DNA of 5,236 bases from Deferribacteraceae bacterium UBA1873 (GCA_002338145.1 DDHP01000086.1:4109-9344), one strand, 5' to 3'. Positions 1-4,415 are shown, counted from the stretch's first letter. The notes: generated by a model from the sequence alone, not told the origin. A program made the numbers and translations.

Positions 1-2
1 TA

Positions 3-218
3 ACGTTAGCAAATATTTTTTTAAATCAACATTCAGCGGATAAAGATGTAGCAGTAACTATTGAAGCCTATATTGTAAAGACTGCTGATGAAATGGTTGC
101 CAGAATGAATTTAATATTACCAAGTGGCGAAATAAGAGAATACAATGAAAATCTGAAAAAATTTGTCATTGATACAAATTTACTGCTGAATTCTGAGAAG
201 GATGTCGTAATCCAATAG
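3..218 (+). CDS. 3' end of an unrecognised protein gene (partial)
   Basis: An open frame enters from the left edge and stops at TAG 216-218, giving the last 71 residues of a protein whose start lies outside the window. The visible part is hydrophilic with mixed charge (for example the stretch SADKDVAVTIEAYIVKTADE) and reads like folded alpha/beta protein, with no membrane segment, cysteine cluster or catalytic motif that I can recognise. The other two forward frames stop within the first 45 bases, which favours this one as coding. Two bases after the stop lies ATTCAAC (221-227), a perfect match to the integron R'' consensus RYYYAAC, so this may be a cassette gene as well; however, I could not fold a complete attC behind it. 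Function unknown. Confidence 0.55.
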   Translation, partial: TLANIFLNQHSADKDVAVTIEAYIVKTADEMVARMNLILPSGEIREYNENLKKFVIDTNLLLNSEKDVVIQ

Positions 219-254
219 TAATTCAACAGTTAGGACAAAATTTAATCATGGAGT

Positions 255-271
255 GCTGGAGAATTTTCAGC
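255..271 (+). terminator. weak hairpin after the first partial gene
   Basis: GCTG (255-258) and CAGC (268-271) can pair. G-U pairs across GAGA and TTTT extend the stem, and the AT-rich stretch ataatttta follows. It could end transcription of the upstream partial gene, but there is no clean T-run and the core stem has only four Watson-Crick pairs, so this is a weak call. Confidence 0.2.
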
Positions 272-319
272 ATAATTTTAAGATTGTAGTGCTATACAGT
301 GCAAAATTTAACATTTGAT

Positions 320-348
320 TTGACCCAACTTAATTGCTAAGATATACT
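320..348 (+). promoter_or_regulatory. sigma70-type promoter ahead of the cassette genes
   Basis: TTGACC (320-325) and TATACT (343-348) are separated by exactly 17 bp (326-342); each hexamer differs from consensus at one position. Transcription would start near 355, about 50 bases before gene A. The promoter lies upstream of the inferred left border of cassette A (G379/T380), so it belongs to flanking DNA rather than to the first cassette. That is the position of a Pc-type cassette promoter in integrons. No repressor site is evident. Confidence 0.65.
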
Positions 349-402
349 AAAAGTATGAAATATATAATATAATAACTTGTTAGGATTTGAAATAGTGAGG
401 TT

Positions 403-753
403 ATGAAATTAAGGTATTTTGTCTCAGAGGCATTAATAGAAATAGCTGAAGGAGTTAAAGATGCGCAATGCAGAACTTCTGGCATGAACCCACACACCCG
501 GCATATCTATACTAAGTCTCAGGCAGGTGGGTCAAACTTGATACTCGGCTTGGATCACGACTATAACCCAATTCATATGGTTGATTTTGATGTGGCGGTT
601 ACTTCATCAGAAGGCACTGAAACAAAAGGCGGTATAGCTGTGGTTTCGGGATTTATCTTATTGAGTTCGCAAGGTAAATCCCAAGAAAACACACAGAGTA
701 TTTCGCGAATTAAATTCAAAGTTCCAGTTTGCCTGCCAGCCAGTGAAAGTTGA
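403..753 (+). CDS. small trypco2-like alpha/beta protein (cassette A gene)
   Basis: A 116-residue protein with no signal peptide or membrane segment, so probably cytosolic. An amphipathic helix (about residues 3-22, YFVSEALIEIAEGVKDAQ) is followed by a variable linker (23-57) and three predicted strands: VDFDVAVT (60-67), KGGIAVVSG (75-83) and SRIKFKVPVCLP (101-112). The helix-then-sheet order with an acidic strand, an xxKGGI turn and a final RIKFxVPVxLP strand resembles the trypsin-co-occurring (trypco2-like) group of predicted bacterial conflict-system domains. I base this on remembered family appearance; no search was possible. The name fits the trypsin-like gene two cassettes downstream. 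The start is ATG at 403, since a stop at 388-390 leaves no earlier start; GTGAGG (395-400) precedes it by only two bases, an unusually tight ribosome-site spacing. It may instead be a family of small phage or cassette proteins of unknown role. Confidence 0.6.
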   Translation: MKLRYFVSEALIEIAEGVKDAQCRTSGMNPHTRHIYTKSQAGGSNLILGLDHDYNPIHMVDFDVAVTSSEGTETKGGIAVVSGFILLSSQGKSQENTQSISRIKFKVPVCLPASES

Positions 754-759
754 TCAGAA

Positions 760-865
760 TACTAACCAGTTGTTGCAGTTAGTTCCGGGGCTAAAGGCCA
801 ACCACAGGACGGCCTTTTTTCCGCATCGCTGTAAAAGAAGTCGTCACTGAACCAAAGCGTTATAA
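760..865 (+). other. attC site of cassette A
   Basis: R'' is TACTAAC (760-766), a 5-nt spacer follows, then L'' GTTGCAGT (772-779), L' ACTGAAC (846-852), a 6-nt spacer and R' GTTATAA (859-865). L'' and L' pair perfectly once the fourth base of L'' (G775) is left unpaired, which is the position of the classical extrahelical base. Spacers of 5 and 6 nt are those of well-studied attC sites such as that of aadA. R'' departs from consensus at the first two positions. The total length, 106 bp, is within the known range; the centre contains the hairpin at 793-817. Confidence 0.7.
793..820 (+). terminator. intrinsic terminator inside attC A
   Basis: AAAGGCC (793-799) and GGCCTTT (811-817) form a perfect 7-bp stem around an 11-nt loop, ending in six T residues (815-820). 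As RNA this is a plausible rho-independent terminator between genes A and B. As single-stranded DNA the same stem would be the tip of the folded attC. It could reduce read-through from the upstream promoter into genes B and C. Confidence 0.55.
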
Positions 866-882
866 CAAAAGGAGGAATTATT

Positions 883-1116
883 ATGAAGCCATCCAAAAAA
901 TTCTTGAGCGAGAAAAAGGAAAAGTGCGTGCCTTACGGAAGCGATGTCTCGGCCGGAAAATACCTCTGTGCCGATTGCGGTTATAAATACTCAAATCAAT
1001 CTAAAACTTCTTTGCCTCCATGTCCAAACTATGACGATAAGAGCCATACGAAGAAATGTTGGAAGATCGTGTCTGGGCAGGGTGATGCCCCAGAAGACCC
1101 ATATCCAAATCAATAG
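883..1116 (+). CDS. zinc-ribbon protein (cassette B gene)
   Basis: A 77-residue basic, cytosolic protein. The core AGKYLCADCGYKYS (24-37) gives one zinc knuckle, C29-x2-C32, and SLPPCPNY (43-50) gives C47 of the second; the arrangement GxYxCxxCG...LPPCP is typical of small bacterial zinc ribbons. The usual CPxC is CPNY here, so the fourth ligand is missing from its normal place; H55 or C59 (in HTKKCW, 55-60) could substitute. C15 is an additional cysteine. The tail (61-77) is acidic and proline-rich and likely flexible. The start is secure: AGGAGG (870-875) lies seven bases before ATG, just after the R' of attC A. Zinc ribbons of this sort bind nucleic acid or protein partners; the substrate is not readable. 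It is probably co-transcribed with gene C, 86 bp downstream. Confidence 0.75.
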   Translation: MKPSKKFLSEKKEKCVPYGSDVSAGKYLCADCGYKYSNQSKTSLPPCPNYDDKSHTKKCWKIVSGQGDAPEDPYPNQ

Positions 1117-1188
1117 TCATAACAAGTGGGTGAATCAGACTGGTACTATGCTCCGCTTCGTCCGGGCAGCTTACCCAAGTCGTTGGGC
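1117..1188 (+). other. attC site of cassette B
   Basis: R'' TCATAAC (1117-1123) starts directly after the stop of gene B. The 5-nt spacer AAGTG, L'' GGTGAA (1129-1134), L' TTACC (1171-1175), the 6-nt spacer CAAGTC and R' GTTGGGC (1182-1188, a perfect GTTRRRY) follow. L'' pairs with L' if G1132 is extrahelical, again the fourth base of L''. The total is 72 bp, close to classical attC length. The central part contains CTCCGCTTCG, reminiscent of the CGCTTCGC loops of many attC sites. Confidence 0.8.
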
Positions 1189-1191
1189 ATC

Positions 1192-1197
1192 AGGAGG
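1192..1197 (+). promoter_or_regulatory. ribosome binding site fixing the GTG start of gene C
   Basis: AGGAGG lies five bases before GTG 1203. No ATG competes at this spacing, and an in-frame stop at 1131-1133 limits upstream extension, so this site decides the start. It lies four bases after the R' box of the preceding attC, so each cassette carries its own translation start. Confidence 0.85.
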
Positions 1198-1202
1198 ACA
1201 CA

Positions 1203-1937
1203 GTGCACCAGTTACTTGCCAACGCAACATTTCGAATAGAGTGCAGCAGCAGTTTGGGCTCTGGTTTCAGCTTCATCGAGGGAGATGTGATTGTCACGAA
1301 CAATCACGTGATTGCTCCGTACCATTCCAATGGACAGAACATTGAGGCGGTTACGGAAGACGGTCAGCGGATACCTACCGAACTTATAGCGCACTCTCCT
1401 GAGAATCAATTTGATTTCGCCATCCTTCGGGCGAAATCTCCCCTTCCTGGCGGAAGGGATGTCCTCAAACCAGCCTCCAATCACTCGAAGGCAAGGGGAA
1501 CAAAGGTTGTTTTCTCCGGCTTCCCTCATGGAATCCATGACCTTTTGACTCATGAAGCAGTTATTTCTGGTCCCGCAGCCCCTCACGCGTTCTATATCGA
1601 TGGCTCCGTCAACGGCGGAAACTCAGGTGGCCCAATTATCGATTCTGTTTCCGGAGAAGTCATCGGTATTGTCACTCAGCGGCGGTTTCTTGGCGGAGCT
1701 CAGCTCAATGATTTAAGGCAACAAATCCATCAGATTCTACAGCACTGTCAGGACATAGCAAGTCGAGGGTCTGTCCAAATTTTGGGTATTAACTTCGGTA
1801 ATTTCGTGCATATGATGGGGCAAGGCTTTTCAATTATGGATCAAATAATACGGGCCAATGCCAATTCAGGCATTGGAATTGGTTTTGGGATTGAGCAAGT
1901 TCAACAGGAATGCTCTCATTTTGGTATCAGTAGTTGA
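1203..1937 (+). CDS. cytosolic trypsin-like serine peptidase (cassette C gene)
   Basis: A 244-residue chymotrypsin-fold peptidase of the bacterial trypsin-like (HtrA/S1C-like) type. All three catalytic positions are visible: His35 in VTNNHVI (31-37), Asp71 in FDFAIL (70-75) and Ser141 in GGNSGGPI (138-145). The N-terminal strand region GSGFSFIEGDVIVT (19-32) is the usual lead-in, and GEVIGIVTQRR (151-161) forms the end of the substrate pocket. No signal peptide, membrane anchor or PDZ domain is present, unlike periplasmic DegP-type proteases, so it should act in the cytosol. The C-terminal part (about 168-244) adds a predicted helix and a Gly/Ile-rich tail of unknown role. Start: GTG with AGGAGG five bases upstream. 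Peptidases like this occur in predicted conflict systems with trypco domains and zinc ribbons, so cleaving a partner protein on a stress signal is plausible but inferred. By eye its DNA is less AT-rich than the recombinase genes. Confidence 0.85.
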   Translation: MHQLLANATFRIECSSSLGSGFSFIEGDVIVTNNHVIAPYHSNGQNIEAVTEDGQRIPTELIAHSPENQFDFAILRAKSPLPGGRDVLKPASNHSKARGTKVVFSGFPHGIHDLLTHEAVISGPAAPHAFYIDGSVNGGNSGGPIIDSVSGEVIGIVTQRRFLGGAQLNDLRQQIHQILQHCQDIASRGSVQILGINFGNFVHMMGQGFSIMDQIIRANANSGIGIGFGIEQVQQECSHFGISS

Positions 1938-1938
1938 T

Positions 1939-2010
1939 GCCCAACAAGGTGTTGCAGGGTAATGCCCGGCCGCTTCGCTCGCCTACCATAGCTAAACGCG
2001 AGTGTTAAAA
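1939..2010 (+). other. attC site of cassette C
   Basis: R'' GCCCAAC (1939-1945, perfect RYYYAAC) begins one base after the stop of gene C. Then come spacer AAGGT (5 nt), L'' GTTGCAG (1951-1957), the loop containing CCGCTTCGC, L' CTAAAC (1992-1997), spacer GCGAGT (6 nt) and R' GTTAAAA (2004-2010). With G1954 extrahelical, L'' pairs with L' at five of six positions, and the sixth is a G-T wobble on the bottom strand. R'' matches the cassette's own 5' R' (GTTGGGC) perfectly. The R' supplied by the downstream sequence departs from GTTRRRY only in its last base. Confidence 0.75.
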
Positions 2011-2149
2011 ACTGGGATTAAAGATGCTTTCAGAAGTGAAACAGTTATTGCAAAATTGGAAAAAAGAGAATTTGATAGAGATAAAAAAATCTGTAATAAA
2101 TTTTTATTTGGCCTTGAATTATAAAATTGGTGCCATAAATTATCAGTAG
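2005..2149 (+). other. unassigned stretch after the last attC, two short overlapping frames
   Basis: Just after R' two short plus-strand frames overlap. One, from GTG 2002 to TAA 2122-2124 (40 codons), includes KLEKREFDRDKK and reads like the tail of a larger protein. The other, from ATG 2024 to TAG 2147-2149 (41 codons), is preceded by a weak GGGA. I recognise neither. This could be a remnant of a gene cut by the cassette array or a non-coding beginning of the next cassette; no further attC was found downstream. Confidence 0.25.
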
Positions 2150-2200
2150 TTTCTACTTTCAGAGAAAAATCAATCATGAAGATTCGTCCAAATTCAGAGA

Positions 2201-2227
2201 TTAATCAATCTATAATAGATTGATTAA
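2201..2227. repeat. 27-bp palindrome with 12-bp arms
   Basis: TTAATCAATCTA (2201-2212) and TAGATTGATTAA (2216-2227) are perfect inverted copies around a 3-bp TAA. The length and near-zero spacer suit a dimeric protein-binding site or a recombination core rather than a terminator, since no T-run follows. It lies about 470 bp ahead of the recombinase gene, and its partner protein is unknown. Confidence 0.8.
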
Positions 2228-2274
2228 CAGCGAAGCTGACCAAGCAGAATAATCAAGAACAATACCACAGATGT

Positions 2275-2316
2275 GTATTTTGCGTTCACCTTTTTCACAA
2301 GGTGAATGCAAAATAC
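2275..2316. repeat. long hairpin with 18-bp arms
   Basis: GTATTTTGCGTTCACCTT (2275-2292) and its inverted copy (2299-2316) match at 17 of 18 positions, the exception being a G-T pair in RNA, around the 6-nt loop TTTCAC. Short TGTG and CACA flanks may extend the stem. It could be a bidirectional transcription stop, a palindromic dispersed repeat of the REP or MITE kind, or a recombinase substrate; a genome-wide copy count would tell. Confidence 0.8.
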
Positions 2317-2370
2317 GACACAAACTCTCAATAGCCTGTCTAAACAGGATCTGAAACCATTCAAAATTTA

Positions 2371-2394
2371 CAGAAAAAACAGAAAATCAGAAAA
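2371..2394 (+). repeat. three CAGAAAA direct repeats
   Basis: CAGAAAA occurs at 2371-2377, 2380-2386 and 2388-2394, spaced 9 and 8 bases. Tandem short motifs beside a tyrosine recombinase gene can be arm-type binding sites, but in A-rich DNA this may be chance. Confidence 0.35.
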
Positions 2395-2498
2395 TTCACA
2401 GTTATATCATTGCAAATTGCCACAATTGTGTGCGTCTTTTTGTGATGCCATGAGGCTGCTGTGCCACTTATGACTGTGTCTGATAATCCCCGCTTAAT

Positions 2499-2515
2499 CT
2501 CACGGAGCGCGTGAG
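2499..2515. repeat. GC-rich hairpin CTCACG/CGTGAG
   Basis: CTCACG (2499-2504) and CGTGAG (2510-2515) form a perfect 6-bp stem with a 5-nt loop. The right half overlaps the left copy of the 21-bp inverted pair, so the CTCACG motif occurs three times between here and 2613 in alternating orientation. Confidence 0.55.
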
Positions 2516-2530
2516 TTCATATATAGATAT
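2510..2530 (+). repeat. left copy of 21-bp inverted repeat upstream of the recombinase
   Basis: This 21-mer starts CGTGAGTT and ends TAGATAT. Its inverted partner at 2593-2613 matches at 18 of 21 positions, the differences being confined to the middle. Paired imperfect repeats just upstream of a tyrosine recombinase gene are candidates for its binding sites or attachment site. Confidence 0.55.
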
Positions 2531-2592
2531 TGGGCTTTCTGACAGCCTCAAATGTCGGAGTATATCGCTAACATACATTTTATTTACAGCAT

Positions 2593-2613
2593 ATATCTAT
2601 AAACAAACTCACG
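2593..2613 (-). repeat. right copy of 21-bp inverted repeat upstream of the recombinase
   Basis: This copy begins ATATCTATA and ends AACTCACG and is the inverted partner of 2510-2530, with the centres about 83 bp apart. It ends 16 bp before the leader terminator hairpin and 87 bp before the recombinase start, so binding here could also control recombinase transcription. Confidence 0.55.
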
Positions 2614-2629
2614 ACCAGGAGGAACCCGT

Positions 2630-2654
2630 CAGGATGATAATCCTGGCTTTTTTT
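2630..2654 (+). terminator. terminator or attenuator in the recombinase leader
   Basis: CAGGAT (2630-2635), loop GATA and ATCCTG (2640-2645) form a compact stem followed by GC and seven T residues (2648-2654). An upstream CCAGGA (2615-2620) could compete for the same TCCTGG strand, so two alternative folds are possible, as in attenuators. It sits 45 bp before the recombinase start. It may end transcription from the left, or limit recombinase expression if the promoter is further upstream. Confidence 0.6.
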
Positions 2655-2699
2655 GATTTTATTTGACCGTACCGCTTTATTAAAATTGAGAGGGATACT

Positions 2700-3704
2700 A
2701 TGAAAGAAAAAGTAAAAAGGAATTTTGTAGGTGAAAAAAATCTATCAAGGAAAGCAGCCAGTTTTAATCTGGCTAAAGAGGTTGTCGAGTCTGGAAACCA
2801 GGAGTCGATTAGTAAGACGGCAATGGCAGTCAGGCAGCTGGCAAACTTTGCAAATGAGAAATATGATTTGAAAAATTTGGTAAAACTGAATGCTGAAAAT
2901 ATGGCCGATTTTGCAGAACATTTATCTGAAAGAGTTGAAAATGGAGAAATTTCAAGAGGCCATGCGACGAATATTATATCATCACTTAACAGTGTATTTG
3001 ACTATTATTATCGGGATGACCTTAAAATATCAGCAAAAGATTTTGGTATTAATAGAGGGGAGAGGTTCAACAATATCGATAAAAGTGTATCCAACGAGAC
3101 GCATGATAAATTTTCAGATTTCTTAACTGAACAATATATCGAAAAAGGTGACATTAGATATGAAGCACTACGATTACAGATTGAACTTCAAAGAGAAGCT
3201 GGGTTACGTTTCAAAGAATCGGCATTATTCAATGGCTATGAATTACATAGAGATGGCAGCCTTGATATTGAGAAAGGCACAAAAGGCGGGCAGTTACGGA
3301 CACTCCATGCAACAGATTCAGTGAAAGAGTTGGTGAAATATGTAAAAGATTTTAGGAAAGAATACGGCCTTTCGAAATCATTAATTCCCGATCAGTATGA
3401 CTTTAAAAAGTGGCGGGACTTTGCATACAATACCGTTAAAACGTTCAACAATGAAAATAATGCAAGTTATAATTTTCATGCGAACAGACACAGCTATGCA
3501 CAGCAAAAATATCATAACCTGACAAATACATTGCCGCCTGTAAAATCAGGATATACTAAACAGGATCAAATAAAGTATATTGCTGAGAAAAATAATATTG
3601 GCATGGAACAGGCAAAAGAACTTGATTATAATGCGAGAATGCAGATATCTGAAGAATTGGGGCACCATCGGCTTGATGTAACAAACTATTACCTGGGTAA
3701 ATAA
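2700..3704 (+). CDS. tyrosine recombinase (site-specific integrase, complete)
   Basis: A 334-residue recombinase that would cut and rejoin DNA through a 3'-phosphotyrosine intermediate. The N-terminal core-binding (SAM-like) domain spans about residues 20-120, and the catalytic domain about 140-334. Visible catalytic residues are Arg170 (AGLRFKES), Lys195 (GTKGG), His260 and Arg263 (HANR), His322 (LGHH) and Tyr331, nine residues after His322 as in XerD. The long insertion between HANR and the LGH motif, and the short tail, resemble the Phage_int_SAM_2/Integrase_1 group; this is from family recall. It is not IntI, since the integron-specific insert is not apparent. ATG 2700 follows GAGAGGG at 5-bp spacing. 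The gene is AT-rich by eye and translationally coupled to the next gene (TAA, one base, ATG). The inverted repeats upstream are candidate target or control sites. Confidence 0.85.
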   Translation: MKEKVKRNFVGEKNLSRKAASFNLAKEVVESGNQESISKTAMAVRQLANFANEKYDLKNLVKLNAENMADFAEHLSERVENGEISRGHATNIISSLNSVFDYYYRDDLKISAKDFGINRGERFNNIDKSVSNETHDKFSDFLTEQYIEKGDIRYEALRLQIELQREAGLRFKESALFNGYELHRDGSLDIEKGTKGGQLRTLHATDSVKELVKYVKDFRKEYGLSKSLIPDQYDFKKWRDFAYNTVKTFNNENNASYNFHANRHSYAQQKYHNLTNTLPPVKSGYTKQDQIKYIAEKNNIGMEQAKELDYNARMQISEELGHHRLDVTNYYLGK

Positions 3705-3705
3705 A

Positions 3706-4116
3706 ATGCAGAAAAATAAACTATTTGAAGAATTTAACAGAAAGTACAAATTAAAAGGTGCAACTTCGACAGTTAAGCAGGATTACCGCTTAATAGAAAA
3801 TTTTTGCCAGATCATTACAGAAAAATATCCTGCGCTTAAGTCCATCGATTCATTAAGCATTACCCATCAAAACGCTTTTTACAAAGAACTGTATAGAAAA
3901 GTGCAAACAGGTGAAATGTCGAAAAATTATGCTAAAGACTGCCTTTATGCGGTTAACAAACTTTACAGAAAGATTGGCAAGCCTGAATTGTGTTATGATG
4001 TACAGAAAATAACAAACAGTATGGATGGGAAAAGAAAAATTACAGTAACTAAAGAAGAATTTGGAAACATAAAGCTATGGCGAAGAAAATATGGCAAAAT
4101 ATTGCCGCCTGATTGA
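3706..4116 (+). CDS. core-binding-domain-only recombinase partner or truncated recombinase
   Basis: A 136-residue basic protein that aligns only with the N-terminal domain of the recombinase just upstream. VQTGEMSKNYAKDCLYAVNKLY (66-87) corresponds to residues 79-100 there, sharing V, G, E, S, A and N in register, and the preceding helices also correspond. None of the catalytic Arg, Lys, HxxR or Tyr positions are present, so it cannot cut DNA alone. The ATG lies one base after the recombinase stop, with no good ribosome site of its own, which suggests coupled translation. It could be a directionality factor, a decoy DNA-binding subunit, or the head of a second recombinase whose catalytic half has been lost. 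The following 350 bases show no catalytic-domain remnant in any forward frame I read. Confidence 0.65.
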   Translation: MQKNKLFEEFNRKYKLKGATSTVKQDYRLIENFCQIITEKYPALKSIDSLSITHQNAFYKELYRKVQTGEMSKNYAKDCLYAVNKLYRKIGKPELCYDVQKITNSMDGKRKITVTKEEFGNIKLWRRKYGKILPPD

Positions 4117-4190
4117 AATTTTTATTTTTTTCCTTGAATTAATCATAGTGTAGACCATGTTAGTATTATTCTACCCATAAAGGGATCAAA

Positions 4191-4339
4191 GCAAACCTTA
4201 AATGTTTGCCCAATTAGAGTATTAGACTGTTCAAAAATAAGTCTAATGAATAGTGTATCAACCGATACATCAAAGATAATCATTAAATCAAGCATTATTA
4301 TATGCTTCATACACTGTTCGCACAAACAATTTTTTTGTG
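4191..4339. repeat. run of five small hairpins in a gene-free AT-rich stretch
   Basis: Between the recombinase pair and alpA about 355 bases hold no convincing gene. Inside it, short perfect inverted repeats follow each other: GCAAAC/GTTTGC (4191-4196 and 4204-4209), ATTAGACT/AGTCTAAT (4221-4228 and 4240-4247), TGTATC/GATACA (4254-4259 and 4264-4269), AAGCAT/ATGCTT (4290-4295 and 4302-4307) and CACAAA/TTTGTG (4321-4326 and 4334-4339). Low-complexity DNA yields some of these by chance; the regular succession is what suggests a structured RNA or a folded single-stranded site. Confidence 0.4.
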
Positions 4340-4353
4340 TGTAATTCCCCATG

Positions 4354-4415
4354 TAGAATTCTGTAAACACAAAAAATAAAAAATATTTACGCGGTGAGTG
4401 CTTTATAGAATTCTG
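4354..4415 (+). repeat. 10-bp direct repeat TAGAATTCTG upstream of alpA
   Basis: TAGAATTCTG occurs at 4354-4363 and 4406-4415, 52 bp apart (about five helical turns), and each copy contains the palindrome AGAATTCT. Both lie 57-118 bp before the alpA start. The spacing suits cooperative binding of a regulator or excisionase on one DNA face, but no protein is known to bind them. Confidence 0.45.

Larger units (their letters stand above)
380..2010 (+). mobile_element. array of three integron-type gene cassettes (attC cluster without visible intI)
   Basis: Inferred cassettes are A 380-859, B 860-1182 and C 1183-2004, cut between G and TT of each R' (GTTRRRY-like) box. Each holds one plus-strand gene starting 14-17 bases after R' and stopping 0-6 bases before R''. 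The R'' of each cassette complements the R' rebuilt from the next G plus its own first six bases: A TACTAAC against GTTAGGA (6/7), B TCATAAC against GTTATAA (6/7, a G-T wobble), C GCCCAAC against GTTGGGC (7/7). Such border pairing is expected of circularising cassettes and unlikely by chance three times. The left border of A is weakest because no attC is resolved before it. No integron integrase is present: the recombinases further right belong to other families. Confidence 0.75.

Noticed and set aside
944..1345. Plus-strand frame of 133 codons spanning genes B and C
   Set aside because: It overlaps the zinc ribbon, an attC site and the start of the peptidase in another frame, and has no good ribosome site; its product looks like out-of-frame translation.
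1212..1586. Minus-strand open frame of 124 codons opposite the peptidase gene
   Set aside because: It lies wholly inside gene C, which has an intact catalytic triad and a strong ribosome site; the antisense product shows no family features.
1992..2177. Minus-strand frame of 61 codons
   Set aside because: It runs into attC C, is AT-rich and low in complexity, and has no recognisable domain.
2663..2699. TTGACC at 2663-2668 as a -35 box for the recombinase gene
   Set aside because: The nearest -10-like sequences are 12 or 25 bp away, outside the workable spacing.
2890..3126. Plus-strand frame of 78 codons inside the recombinase
   Set aside because: A shifted reading of the well-supported recombinase gene.
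2700..3704. Possibility that the 334-aa recombinase is the integron integrase for the cassettes
   Set aside because: Its architecture fits phage-type recombinases; the integron-specific insertion before the HxxR motif is not apparent and the gene lies at the wrong end of the array.
3546..3749. Minus-strand frame of 67 codons over the recombinase end
   Set aside because: Hydrophobic antisense product of AT-rich coding DNA; both plus-strand genes there are better supported.
3530..4111. Repeated 11-mer ATTGCCGCCTG at 3530-3540 and 4101-4111, a possible scar of recombinase duplication and deletion
   Set aside because: The flanking sequences do not align, and an 11-base match over this length could arise by chance.
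4143..4370. Minus-strand frame of 75 codons in the stretch before alpA
   Set aside because: No ribosome site or recognisable motif was found, and the stretch is dominated by short inverted repeats; coding is not supported.
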